A stretch of DNA of 64,000 nucleotides. Source: Sphaerisporangium fuscum. Lineage in GTDB: Bacteria > Actinomycetota > Actinomycetes > Streptosporangiales > Streptosporangiaceae. This document shows, in pieces, positions 8,609 through 16,511 of this stretch. The stretch is taken from the NCBI RefSeq assembly GCF_018531465.1, contig NZ_JAHDTF010000002.1, positions 338,811 through 402,810 of the forward strand, read 5' to 3'. Positions within the stretch are counted from its first letter, which is position 1. Every line of letters starts with the position of its first letter. The notes below the pieces were generated by a model, which was not told the DNA's origin, searched no databases, and worked only from the letters and a program-made list of their open reading frames with translations. A program made the translations under genes and the position numbers.

Positions 8609-9367
8609 ATGCGTATCTCCCGCACCCCTGCCACCAGCGTCGCCGCTCCACCCGAATGGATCACCGGAGAGGCTCGCGTCGATGCGATCGCCGCCCCCGG
8701 CGAGGGACCGTCACGGACCCGGATCGACAGCGTCCACTTCGCGGCCGGTGCCCGCACCGTGTGGCATCGCCACCCGCTCGGCCAGGTGCTCATCGTCACC
8801 GAGGGGACCGGCCTCGTACAGCACCGTGGCGAGCCCGTCGAGACCATCCGAACCGGCGACAGGGTGCACATCGCTCCCGGTGAGTGGCACTGGCACGGTG
8901 CCACTCCCACCGCTTCCATGACCCACCTGGCCATCGAGGAGATCCCGGACGACGACGCCGGCCCCGAGGCCGGGGCTCCTGTCACCGACGTCGAATACCG
9001 CGGTGACGATCACACTGTTCCCGCCGGCGACACCGCGCCCATCGTCCGCTCGGTCCTGCTCGACCAGTCACTGGCGGCCCCCCGGGCCACGTACCGGGTC
9101 GAGATCCGGCGCATCACCATCGCTCCCCGTCAGCCCGCGGGGTTGCACGTGCACAACTGCCCGGTGTTCGGCAGTATCGAGACCGGTTCGGTGATCTACC
9201 AGATCGACGGCGAGCCGGAGTCCGTGCTCGGCCCCGGCGACGTGTTCCACGAGCCCCAGGGCGTCCGCATCGCCCGCTTCGACGCCCAGGAAGAGGGCGT
9301 GACGTTTCTCGGGTACTTCCTGCTGGACGCGGGCGAAGCGCCGGAACTGGAGTTTCCGCAGGCCTGA
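8609..9367 (+). CDS. Bicupin (two cupin domains)
   Basis: This 252-aa protein carries two small cupin barrels in tandem. Domain 1 (about residues 25-115) shows VHFAAGARTVWHRHPLGQ and the second motif PGEWHWHGA; these His and Glu residues normally bind a metal. Domain 2 (about 150-245) shows PAGLHVHNCPVFG and PGDVFHEP with a His pair and is less canonical. The first half resembles the carboxymuconolactone-decarboxylase-associated or quercetinase-like single cupins. The substrate cannot be told. The ATG at 8609 has a weak AGGAAG site upstream. A strong palindrome lies 61 bases ahead of it, which suggests local control by a TetR-like repressor encoded elsewhere. Confidence 0.8.
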   Translation: MRISRTPATSVAAPPEWITGEARVDAIAAPGEGPSRTRIDSVHFAAGARTVWHRHPLGQVLIVTEGTGLVQHRGEPVETIRTGDRVHIAPGEWHWHGATPTASMTHLAIEEIPDDDAGPEAGAPVTDVEYRGDDHTVPAGDTAPIVRSVLLDQSLAAPRATYRVEIRRITIAPRQPAGLHVHNCPVFGSIETGSVIYQIDGEPESVLGPGDVFHEPQGVRIARFDAQEEGVTFLGYFLLDAGEAPELEFPQA

Positions 9368-9488
9368 CCGGTGCCCGTCTTCCGGCCACGACGCCCGCGA
9401 TGCGCCGCGGGAGACCGCCGAAGGGTGTGGCAGCGTGGGAATGCGCCCTGGCCACCGCCATGGGCGCATGACACGAAGGAGGAGAGCC

Positions 9489-9911
9489 ATGTCGAAGCCG
9501 CCGCTTCCCGAGGACGCGATCGCCATGCTGAAGAAGCCCAACCCGGCCGTCATCGCCACATCGAGGTCCGGCGGGCAGCCCGTGACCACGGCCACCTGGT
9601 ACCTCTGGGACGACGGCCGGGTGCTGATCAACATGGACGAGGGCCGCAAGCGGCTCGACCACATCCGCAACGACCCGCGGGTCTCGTTGACGGTGCTCGA
9701 CGGCGATGACTGGTACACCCACGTCACCCTCATCGGACACGTCGCCGAGATCCGCGACGACGAGGAGTTCGCCGACATCGACCGGCTGTCCCGGCAGTAC
9801 ACCGGCCGGCCGTACCCCCGGCGCGATCGTGGCCGGGTCAGCGCCTGGCTCGAGATCGACCGCTGGCACGGCTGGGGCGGCTTCCGGGACAGCGACCAGG
9901 CGGCGAGCTGA
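9489..9911 (+). CDS. PPOX-class pyridoxamine 5'-phosphate oxidase-fold protein, probably F420-dependent
   Basis: The 140-aa protein has the split-barrel flavin/F420-binding fold. The pattern PAVIATSRSGGQPVTTATWYLWDDGRVL, followed by RKRLDHIRNDPRVSLTVLD, matches the PPOX-class TIGR03618-type family, whose actinobacterial members use F420 or FMN to reduce small substrates. The start ATG at 9489 lies behind GAAGGAGGAGA. The gene stands alone between the bicupin and a tandem-repeat region, in the same direction as the bicupin with a 121-base gap. The substrate is unknown. Confidence 0.85.
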   Translation: MSKPPLPEDAIAMLKKPNPAVIATSRSGGQPVTTATWYLWDDGRVLINMDEGRKRLDHIRNDPRVSLTVLDGDDWYTHVTLIGHVAEIRDDEEFADIDRLSRQYTGRPYPRRDRGRVSAWLEIDRWHGWGGFRDSDQAAS

Positions 9912-9938
9912 CCCGGGCGGTGCCACGGGGGGAACGCC

Positions 9939-10120
9939 CGGCATGAGGGCCGCTGAACGCCCAGCGTGAGGGCCACCGGACGGACGCTGGACGGACGGCG
10001 TGAGGCCACTGGCCGAGGGCGTGAGAGCGCTCGCCGACCGGCGTGAGACCGCCGGCCGACGGCGTGACGCCACCAGCCGACCGGCGTGAGACACCGCTCG
10101 CCGACCGGCGTTCAGGCCGC
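9939..10120. repeat. Degenerate 21-24-bp tandem repeats
   Basis: Units starting with GGCGTGAG recur at about 9997, 10018, 10040, 10061, 10083 and 10107, with weaker copies at 9939 and 9962. The consensus is roughly GGCGTGAG followed by CCGCCGGCCGAC, with a spacing of 21-24 bases. It lies between the PPOX gene and the sucD terminator. No conserved protein can be read through it. Confidence 0.7.
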
Positions 10121-10133
10121 CGGTGGAAACGGA

Positions 10134-10158
10134 AACGCCCGGCCGGGGGCCGGGCGTT
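10134..10158 (-). terminator. Terminator of the sucCD operon
   Basis: A perfect 11-bp stem, AACGCCCGGCC / GGCCGGGCGTT, with a GGG loop lies 25 bases past the sucD stop codon. It is the strongest hairpin in this gap. Confidence 0.7.
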
Positions 10159-10182
10159 CCTCGTCTGGCGCGGGGACAGGGG

Positions 10183-11069
<887 letters not shown>

Positions 11070-11070
<1 letters not shown>

Positions 11071-12248
11071 TACGCACCTACCGCAGCGAGCTCGGCGGCA
11101 CGCTTGGCCGCGTCGTCCATCGTGTCAACCAGCTCGACGCCCTTCAGCGCGGCGTCGGCCAGGATCTGCCGCCCGAGAGCGGCGTTGTTGCCGTCCAGCC
11201 TGACGACCAGGGGGTGGGTGACGGCCTCACCCCGGTCGGCCAGCAGCTTGAAGGCCGAGACGATGCCGTTGGCGACCGCGTCGCACGCGGTGATGCCGCC
11301 GAAGACGTTGACGAACACCGACTTGACGCTCGGGTCGGACAGCACGATCTCAAGGCCGTTCGCCATGACCTCGGCCGAGGCGCCGCCGCCGATGTCGAGG
11401 AAGTTCGCCGGCTTCTGCCCGCCGAACTGCTCGCCGGCGTACGCCACCACGTCGAGGGTGGACATGACCAGGCCCGCGCCGTTGCCGATGATGCCGACGG
11501 AACCGTCGAGCTTGACGTAGTTGAGGTCCTTCTCCTTGGCCCTGGCCTCGAGCGGGTCCTCGGCGGCCTTGTCGGCGTACGCCTCGTGCTCGGTCTGCCG
11601 GAAGGAGGCGTTGTCGTCGAGGGTGACCTTGCCGTCGAGGGCCTTGACCTGGCCGTCCTGGGTCAGGATCATCGGGTTGACCTCGACCAGCGTGGCGTCC
11701 TCGTCGACGAAGACGGCCCACAGCTTCTCGATGATCTCGGCGGCGCCCTCGATGGCGGCCTCGGGCAGACCGCCGGCCTTGGCGATCTCACGGCCCCGGG
11801 CGCGGTCGACGCCGGTCAGCGGGGAGACCGGGATCTGCGCGACCTTCTCGGGGGTCGTGTGCGCGACCTCCTCGATGTCCATGCCGCCCGAGGCGGAGCA
11901 GATGGCGAGGAAGGTGCGGTTGGCGCGGTCGAGCAGGAAGGAGAAGTAGTACTCCTCCGCGATCGCGCTGGCCTCCTCGACGAGGACCTTGTGAACCGTA
12001 TGGCCCTTGATGTCCATGCCGAGGATCTCGGTGGCCTTCTGCTGGGCGTCGGCGGCGTCGGCGGCGACCTTGACGCCTCCCGCCTTGCCGCGGCCTCCGG
12101 TCTTGACCTGGGCCTTGACGACGACGCGACCGGTCAGCTGCTCCGCTGCGGCCCGCGCCTCCTCCACGGTGTGCGCGACGACGCCGCGCGGCACCGGGAT
12201 GCCATACTCCGCGAAGAGCTCCTTCGCCTGATGTTCGAACAGGTCCAC
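11070..12248 (-). CDS. sucC: Succinate-CoA ligase [ADP-forming], beta subunit
   Basis: SucC is the ATP-grasp beta subunit that pairs with SucD. The 392-aa length is standard. The N terminus [20 protein letters not shown] and the segments [24 protein letters not shown] and FVNVFGGI are family hallmarks (ATP-grasp binding, metal binding and the subunit contact). The start is a GTG at 12248 with AAGGAC upstream. Its promoter region is about 100-190 bases upstream, where a palindrome and a repeated TTTCACAAA are seen. Function is secure. Confidence 0.97.
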
Positions 12249-12383
12249 GAGGGTCCGTCCTTGCTTGTCCGGCTGACTTCTTCTCTACGTTGAGGACCAG
12301 ACCTGGCGGCGACCCGCGATCTGCCGGAAGCCTGGCTTCAGAAGCCTAGCCGCCACCAGGACATGGAGAACCCGCCGGGGGGC

Positions 12384-12408
12384 CATTACCCCTCGACATC
12401 GGGTAATG
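12384..12408. promoter_or_regulatory. Inverted repeat upstream of sucC
   Basis: Perfect 8-bp arms CATTACCC (12384-12391) and GGGTAATG (12401-12408) are separated by 9 bases, about 136 bases before the sucC start. The position and AT-richer context suggest an operator for sucCD; the binding protein is unknown. Confidence 0.45.
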
Positions 12409-12421
12409 AGATACGGCAAAG

Positions 12422-12439
12422 TTTCACAAATTTCACAAA
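12422..12439. repeat. Direct repeat of TTTCACAAA in the sucC promoter area
   Basis: The 9-mer TTTCACAAA occurs twice back to back (12422-12430 and 12431-12439). Read on the sucC strand it gives two TTTGTGAAA units, which could hold a -35 element or a half-site pair. It is one of the few AT-rich stretches around. Confidence 0.4.
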
Positions 12440-12635
12440 AGCCTCCTCTGCCTCTTCGAAGCGCGCGAAACGATCACTGCCGCCGGCAGGCGACGACAAG
12501 CCCTCACCCCGGCGTGCTCCCCTCCCGCCACCTCTGCCTCCCACCACCGAACACCCCTACCTCACACCGGCCGACCCCCGAGCACAGCGCTCAGGAAGCC
12601 CCACCACACCCCCTCATCAGATCCCACACGCCACA

Positions 12636-12730
12636 TCAACATTCGGCGCCGCGGCGGTGAGACGGTGTACGGCGAATCCGGCGCCGCCGTACGGCGGCTC
12701 CCCGGCCACGGCCTCTGCACTTCCCTCCCC
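12636..12730 (+). repeat. 95-bp repeat, copy 1 of a dispersed family
   Basis: This copy differs from the copy at 12795-12889 by a single base. It contains the perfect 16-bp palindrome GCCGCCGTACGGCGGC and the invertible arms TACGGCG / CGCCGTA. The distance between the two copy starts is 159 bases. Confidence 0.9.
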
Positions 12731-12794
12731 CGCCACGCCCCGGACCTGCCGCCGCACCGCCTCGGGAAGCCCCCGGCCTCCCCACCCACCATGC

Positions 12795-12889
12795 TCAACA
12801 TTCGGCGCCGCGGCGGTGAGACGGTGTACGGCGAATCCGGCGCCGCCGTACGGCGGCTCCCCGGCCAAGGCCTCTGCACTTCCCTCCCC
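12795..12889 (+). repeat. 95-bp repeat, copy 2 of the dispersed family
   Basis: It is identical to copy 1 except for one base near the 3' end (AAGG for ACGG in the CCGGCC-A/C-GG stretch). The 64 bases between the copies are unrelated to the repeat. Confidence 0.9.
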
Positions 12890-12923
12890 ACTTGCCTTAC
12901 CGCTTATCGGCACCATGTCTCCG

Positions 12924-12952
12924 GGTTCGGCGAATCCGGTCGTCCTACGGTG
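12924..12952 (+). repeat. Degenerate fragment of the dispersed repeat
   Basis: The core TCGGCGAATCCGG, followed by a diverged TCGTCCTACGGTGG, matches the centre of copies 1 and 2. The flanks no longer align. Confidence 0.5.
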
Positions 12953-13090
12953 GCCACCTCCCAGGCCTTGGGAACGGCCAGTGAGGCCGTATACATCGCC
13001 GATGTAGAAAATCTCCTTCATTCCGCGCCCATCGAGCATTTCACGGCCCGCCTTTCCGCCTTCCGCTACGCGTCCGGAACGCTCGACGGT

Positions 13091-13148
13091 CAACCGCCGT
13101 GCAGCGGCGCCGACTTCGCCGTACGCCGTCCCGCCGACGCGGCGCCGC
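13091..13148 (-). repeat. Dispersed repeat, inverted copy
   Basis: Read on the minus strand this segment gives GACGGCGTACGGCGAAGTCG and continues GGCGCCGCTGCACGGCGG, closely following the centre of copies 1 and 2. It therefore lies in opposite orientation to them. It also aligns with the segment at 45128-45183 at roughly 45 of 56 positions by eye. Confidence 0.7.
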
Positions 13149-13189
13149 CCGAAGGCACCACACCGAACGGGAAGAGGGCGGCCCTCGCG

Positions 13190-13324
13190 GCGGCCGTACT
13201 CGCTCTTCCCCTGGCGCACGCGATCGGTCGACCCGCGGCCGTACTAGCTCTTCCCCTGGTGTACCCGATCGGTCGACCCGCGGCCGTACTCGCTCTTCCC
13301 CTGGGGTACGCGATCGGTCGACCC
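13190..13324. repeat. Three 45-bp tandem repeats
   Basis: Three units of exactly 45 bases start at 13190, 13235 and 13280. Each begins GCGGCCGTACT and ends CGATCGGTCGACCC, with two to four differences between units. Because 45 is a multiple of three, open frames run through on both strands with a 15-residue repeat, but no start signal or known protein supports coding. Confidence 0.85.
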
Positions 13325-13722
13325 GGCCCCGTACCGGATGACGTCGGGCACGATGCGTCTCGGGGAGATGGAGGTCGAGTCGGGGAGAGCGGCGGAGCCG
13401 TCGCTTTAATCGCGATGGCAGCCGCCCCAAAATCCTGACATTCCCCATCACATCACCGCGCCAGCCGCCAGCGTTAGGCTCCGAGCTTCCAGCACATCCC
13501 CGATTTCCTTCCATATCCCGTTTCCGGCGGCCCGACTGGTTCACAAACGCTCCCACGGCAGCCGACCAGGGTTCACAGCGAGATCAACGACTACCGAAAC
13601 CGGAATTTCCCGACACGCTCCCCCATCTGCAATATTTCGTGATTTTGTCGTGATCTTGATCCGCGAGAATGCCCAGGCCCTCGACTACGGGGAGAGGGCC
13701 ACACAACGGGAGGAACCCCTCG

Positions 13723-14595
13723 ATGAGGCGAATACTCGCCCTTGCCGCCGCCGCCCTGGTCGCCCCCGCGCTGGCCATGGCCGCGCCGGCCACCGCGCAT
13801 GCGGCCCCCGGCGCGGCCAAGCCCGTGCCGTCCAACCCGGTCGACGCCCTGCGTCAGCAGTTCGGCAAGAAGACCGGTGTACACATGGACACGACCGTCG
13901 ACATGCGGCTCGGCGGGGACGACCTGTTGAAGTTCCGCCAGGTCGGCTCCTTGCGCTTCGGGAAGTCCGGTGTCGACGCCTACGACCTCAAGCGCATCGT
14001 CGATCTGGGTAAGGGGAAGGACACCCTCCACCTGATCGCTCTCAACGGCAAGGCCTACATGCAGAGCCCCTTGTACGACGAGATGCTGCCCGCGGACAAG
14101 AAGTGGGTGCGCACCCCTGGGAGCAAGGCGCCGAGCACTAATGACACCATCGACATCCTGCGGCCCGCGGTGCTGAAGACCGTGCTGGCGAGCACCAAGG
14201 TCAAGCGCGCCGGAGGCACGGTCGGTGGCGCCAGGACCACGCTCTACACGGGCGCCGTCAAGGTCGGCGAACTGTCGAAAGTGTCGACCGAGATCGAGGC
14301 GATGGCCGAGGTCTTCAAGCTCAAGAAGAACGTCACCCTGCCCTGGAAGCTGTGGATCGGCGCCGACCAGCTGCCCAGGCGGTTCCAGTCGACCTTCCCC
14401 ATGGGCAAGGTGCCGCACGCCGGTCGGCTGACGGTCGACGCCGACAGCCGCTACACCGCGTGGGGTGCCAAGGTCGTCATCACCGCTCCCCCGGCGGACC
14501 AGGTGATCGACGAGAAGGACCTCACCACCGACCTTCCCGAGACCACTCCGGACTTCACCAAGGTCGTGCCGAGCCTGACCGCCGGTCGGCACTGA
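13723..14595 (+). CDS. Secreted protein, paralogue 1 of 3 (LppX/LprG-like fold suspected)
   Basis: The 290-aa product starts with a Sec signal peptide (MRRILALAAAALVAPALAMA, cleavage near AHA-A) and has no lipobox cysteine. The mature part shares with the next two genes the blocks SLRFG/ DAYDLK, a glycine-linked strand before KKWVR, the motif LASTKVKRAGGTVGG-TTLYTG, then WKLWIG-QLPRR and AWGAKVVITAPPADQVIDEKD. This pattern recalls the half-barrel lipid carriers of the LppX/LprAFG group, but the match is by eye only. The ATG at 13723 has GGGAGGA eight bases upstream; a longer in-frame reading lacks that. It leads a three-gene operon and probably arose by duplication. The role is unknown. Confidence 0.75.
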   Translation: MRRILALAAAALVAPALAMAAPATAHAAPGAAKPVPSNPVDALRQQFGKKTGVHMDTTVDMRLGGDDLLKFRQVGSLRFGKSGVDAYDLKRIVDLGKGKDTLHLIALNGKAYMQSPLYDEMLPADKKWVRTPGSKAPSTNDTIDILRPAVLKTVLASTKVKRAGGTVGGARTTLYTGAVKVGELSKVSTEIEAMAEVFKLKKNVTLPWKLWIGADQLPRRFQSTFPMGKVPHAGRLTVDADSRYTAWGAKVVITAPPADQVIDEKDLTTDLPETTPDFTKVVPSLTAGRH

Positions 14596-14629
14596 CGGCA
14601 CACCACGAAACAGAGGACACCGAATTCCC

Positions 14630-15547
14630 ATGAGGCGATTCATCGCCACCCTGACCGGGGTCGCCGCCGCGACCCTGGCCGCCCCCGCCCTCGCCGCCCC
14701 CGCGAGCGCGAACACCCAGGCCAAGCCCGCCGGCCCCCTTGCCGCGCTCACGCAGCAGCTCGTCAAGGGCCACGGTGTGAAGGTCTCCAGCCGCTTCGTC
14801 GACAGCGCGGACGGCCGGCAGATCCTCGGCTGGAGCGAGGCCGGGACGGTCGAGGTCTCTCCCTCGGGCCTCACCGCGTCCGACATCACGAGCAAGTTCA
14901 CCCGTTACTGGGACCCCGAGCACGCCAGGGAGATGATGAAGCCGGCGCGCGACATCGCTTTCTGGAAGGAAAGCTACGGCTCGGGCCCCTACTACCAGCC
15001 GTCCCTCCCCGAGGGGAAGAGCTGGATCCGGTTCACCGGCAGGCACGCCATCAAGCCGGGCCCGTCGACCCTGGTCGACATCTTCGACCGCCCGCTCTAC
15101 AAGGCCCTGCTCGCCACCACCTCGGTCAAGAAGCCGGGCGGGAAGGTCGGCGGCACGGCCACCACGCTGTACGAGGGCACCATCTCCTACGGCACCGTGT
15201 ACAAGCTGTCGCAGAAGCTGCACCAGGTCCCCGGCTGGGAGCCCGACAGGAGCCTCGCCAAGGTGAAGGTGCACTGGAAGCTCTGGCTCGGCGGTGACCT
15301 GCTGGCCCGGCGTCTGGTCACCTCCTACGAGCAGGAGCTCGCCAAGATCACCGTCTGGAAGAGAGTGATCGACACCACCTACTCCTCCTGGGGCACCAAG
15401 GTGTCCATCACCCCGCCCCCGGCCGGCACGGTCGTGGACGAGGACGACCTCGGCACCGAGATCCCCGACAGTCGCGAGCTCACCACGGTGGTGCCGAGCG
15501 CGACCTCGCCCGGATGGACGGCAGGCGAGGGGGTCTACCGCGGATGA
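14630..15547 (+). CDS. Secreted protein, paralogue 2 of 3
   Basis: This 305-aa protein has a signal peptide (MRRFIATLTGVAAATLAAPA, cleavage near ASA-N). It is clearly related to its neighbours: KSWIRF, LLATTSVKKPGGKVGGTATT, HWKLWLGGDLLARRL and SSWGTKVSITPPPAGTVVDEDD align with the same places in paralogues 1 and 3. The N-terminal half has diverged most, with a segment (about residues 85-120, KFTRYWDPEHAREMMKPARD) that the others lack. It starts 34 bases after paralogue 1 and overlaps paralogue 3 by ATGA, so translation is coupled. The function is unknown. Confidence 0.75.
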   Translation: MRRFIATLTGVAAATLAAPALAAPASANTQAKPAGPLAALTQQLVKGHGVKVSSRFVDSADGRQILGWSEAGTVEVSPSGLTASDITSKFTRYWDPEHAREMMKPARDIAFWKESYGSGPYYQPSLPEGKSWIRFTGRHAIKPGPSTLVDIFDRPLYKALLATTSVKKPGGKVGGTATTLYEGTISYGTVYKLSQKLHQVPGWEPDRSLAKVKVHWKLWLGGDLLARRLVTSYEQELAKITVWKRVIDTTYSSWGTKVSITPPPAGTVVDEDDLGTEIPDSRELTTVVPSATSPGWTAGEGVYRG

Positions 15548-16440
15548 GAAGAGTGATCGCCTCCCTGGCCGGCGTCGCCACCGCCGCTCTGGTCGCCCCG
15601 GTGCTCGCCGCCCCGGCGAACGCCCAGGCTCAGACGGCCGCGCGGGTCAAGCCCGCCGATCCCGTCGCCGCGCTCCAGCGCCAGTTCGTCCCGAACCGCG
15701 GCGTCCAGGTCACGCACCACCTGAAGCTGACCGCCGGGAAGGACTTCATGTCCATGTCCGTGACCGGAAAGCTCGCCTTCGGCCGATCCGAGGTCACCGC
15801 GTCGGACCTGCGCCTCAAGCTCGCCGCCAAGGGAGACGCGCGGATCCTGGACGAGGAAGGACCGACGGGGCCGGTCCGCGTGATCACCATCGGCCGTGTC
15901 CAGTACGTGAGCGGGCAGGGGTTCGAGAAGTACCTTCCCGTCGGGAAGACCTGGGTGAGGTCACAGGTGACGGGCGGCAACGGCCAGAAGGCCCTGCTGT
16001 CGCCCTGGGCCGACATCACCGACCCGGCGCTGTACCGCAGGCTCCTCGCGAGCACGAAGGTGAAGAAGCCGGGCGGCACGCTCGACGGGACCGCCACCAC
16101 GCTCTACGCCGGTGCGATCTCGATCGACCGGCTCCTGGGCACGCCGCCGCTCCAAGGTGTGCCATCCTCGGCCAGGCCCAAGGAGCCGAAGTTGCACTGG
16201 AAGCTCTGGCTGGGACGTGACCTGCTTCCCCGCCGGCTGTCCATCTCCGAGACGGAGAAACTGAACAGCGGGAGCATGGTCCTGTCCGGCGACTCGAAGT
16301 TCTCCGGTTGGGGCGCCAAGGTCGTCATCGCGGCTCCGCCCGCCGACGAGGTGATCGACGAGAAGGACGTGCCGAACGAGCCCGCGCTGCCGGACGTGAC
16401 CTTCCCGGTCCTTCCGCAGCTGACCGGCCGCAAGAGCTAG
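15544..16440 (+). CDS. Secreted protein, paralogue 3 of 3
   Basis: The 298-aa product has a signal peptide (MRRVIASLAGVATAALVAPV, cleavage near ANA-Q). It shares the block LLASTKVKKPGGTLDGTATT, then LHWKLWLGRDLLPRRL and GWGAKVVIAAPPADEVIDEKD with the two genes before it. The first seven residues of all three proteins are nearly the same (MRRxIAx), so duplication seems recent enough to keep the signal peptide. The ATG overlaps the previous stop (ATGA). A strong terminator follows. Its role is unknown; an envelope lipid or metabolite-binding role is only a guess. Confidence 0.75.
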   Translation: MRRVIASLAGVATAALVAPVLAAPANAQAQTAARVKPADPVAALQRQFVPNRGVQVTHHLKLTAGKDFMSMSVTGKLAFGRSEVTASDLRLKLAAKGDARILDEEGPTGPVRVITIGRVQYVSGQGFEKYLPVGKTWVRSQVTGGNGQKALLSPWADITDPALYRRLLASTKVKKPGGTLDGTATTLYAGAISIDRLLGTPPLQGVPSSARPKEPKLHWKLWLGRDLLPRRLSISETEKLNSGSMVLSGDSKFSGWGAKVVIAAPPADEVIDEKDVPNEPALPDVTFPVLPQLTGRKS

Positions 16441-16455
16441 CACCACTCACGACGG

Positions 16456-16489
16456 ACGGGCCCGGTGAGCAGACGCTCACCGGGCCCGT
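16456..16489. terminator. Bidirectional terminator between the secreted-protein operon and pcrA
   Basis: A perfect 15-bp stem, ACGGGCCCGGTGAGC / GCTCACCGGGCCCGT, with a 4-base loop (AGAC) lies between the convergent stop codons. On the plus strand it is followed by TT. Confidence 0.8.
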
Positions 16490-16511
16490 TCCCGTCTGCA
16501 GGTGACCGATG

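Larger units (their letters stand above)
12249..13722. other. Long intergenic region without a convincing gene, rich in repeats
   Basis: These 1474 bases hold the sucC promoter area (left end), a C-rich stretch, a family of 55-95-bp GC-rich repeats, a 45-bp tandem repeat and an AT-richer promoter area (about 13,580-13,665) for the secreted-protein operon. Open frames cross it on both strands, but they consist of translated repeats, lack Shine-Dalgarno sites and match no family I know. Confidence 0.6.

Noticed and set aside
13190..13324. Possible CRISPR array
   Set aside because: The 45-bp units are contiguous and nearly identical without variable spacers, and no cas gene is present. The same reasoning applies to 45214-45442.
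12617..13438. Open frames on both strands through the repeat cluster, with 15-residue repeats
   Set aside because: They arise because repeat lengths are multiples of three or GC-rich; there is no Shine-Dalgarno sequence and the peptides match no family. They remain only candidates if transcripts are found.
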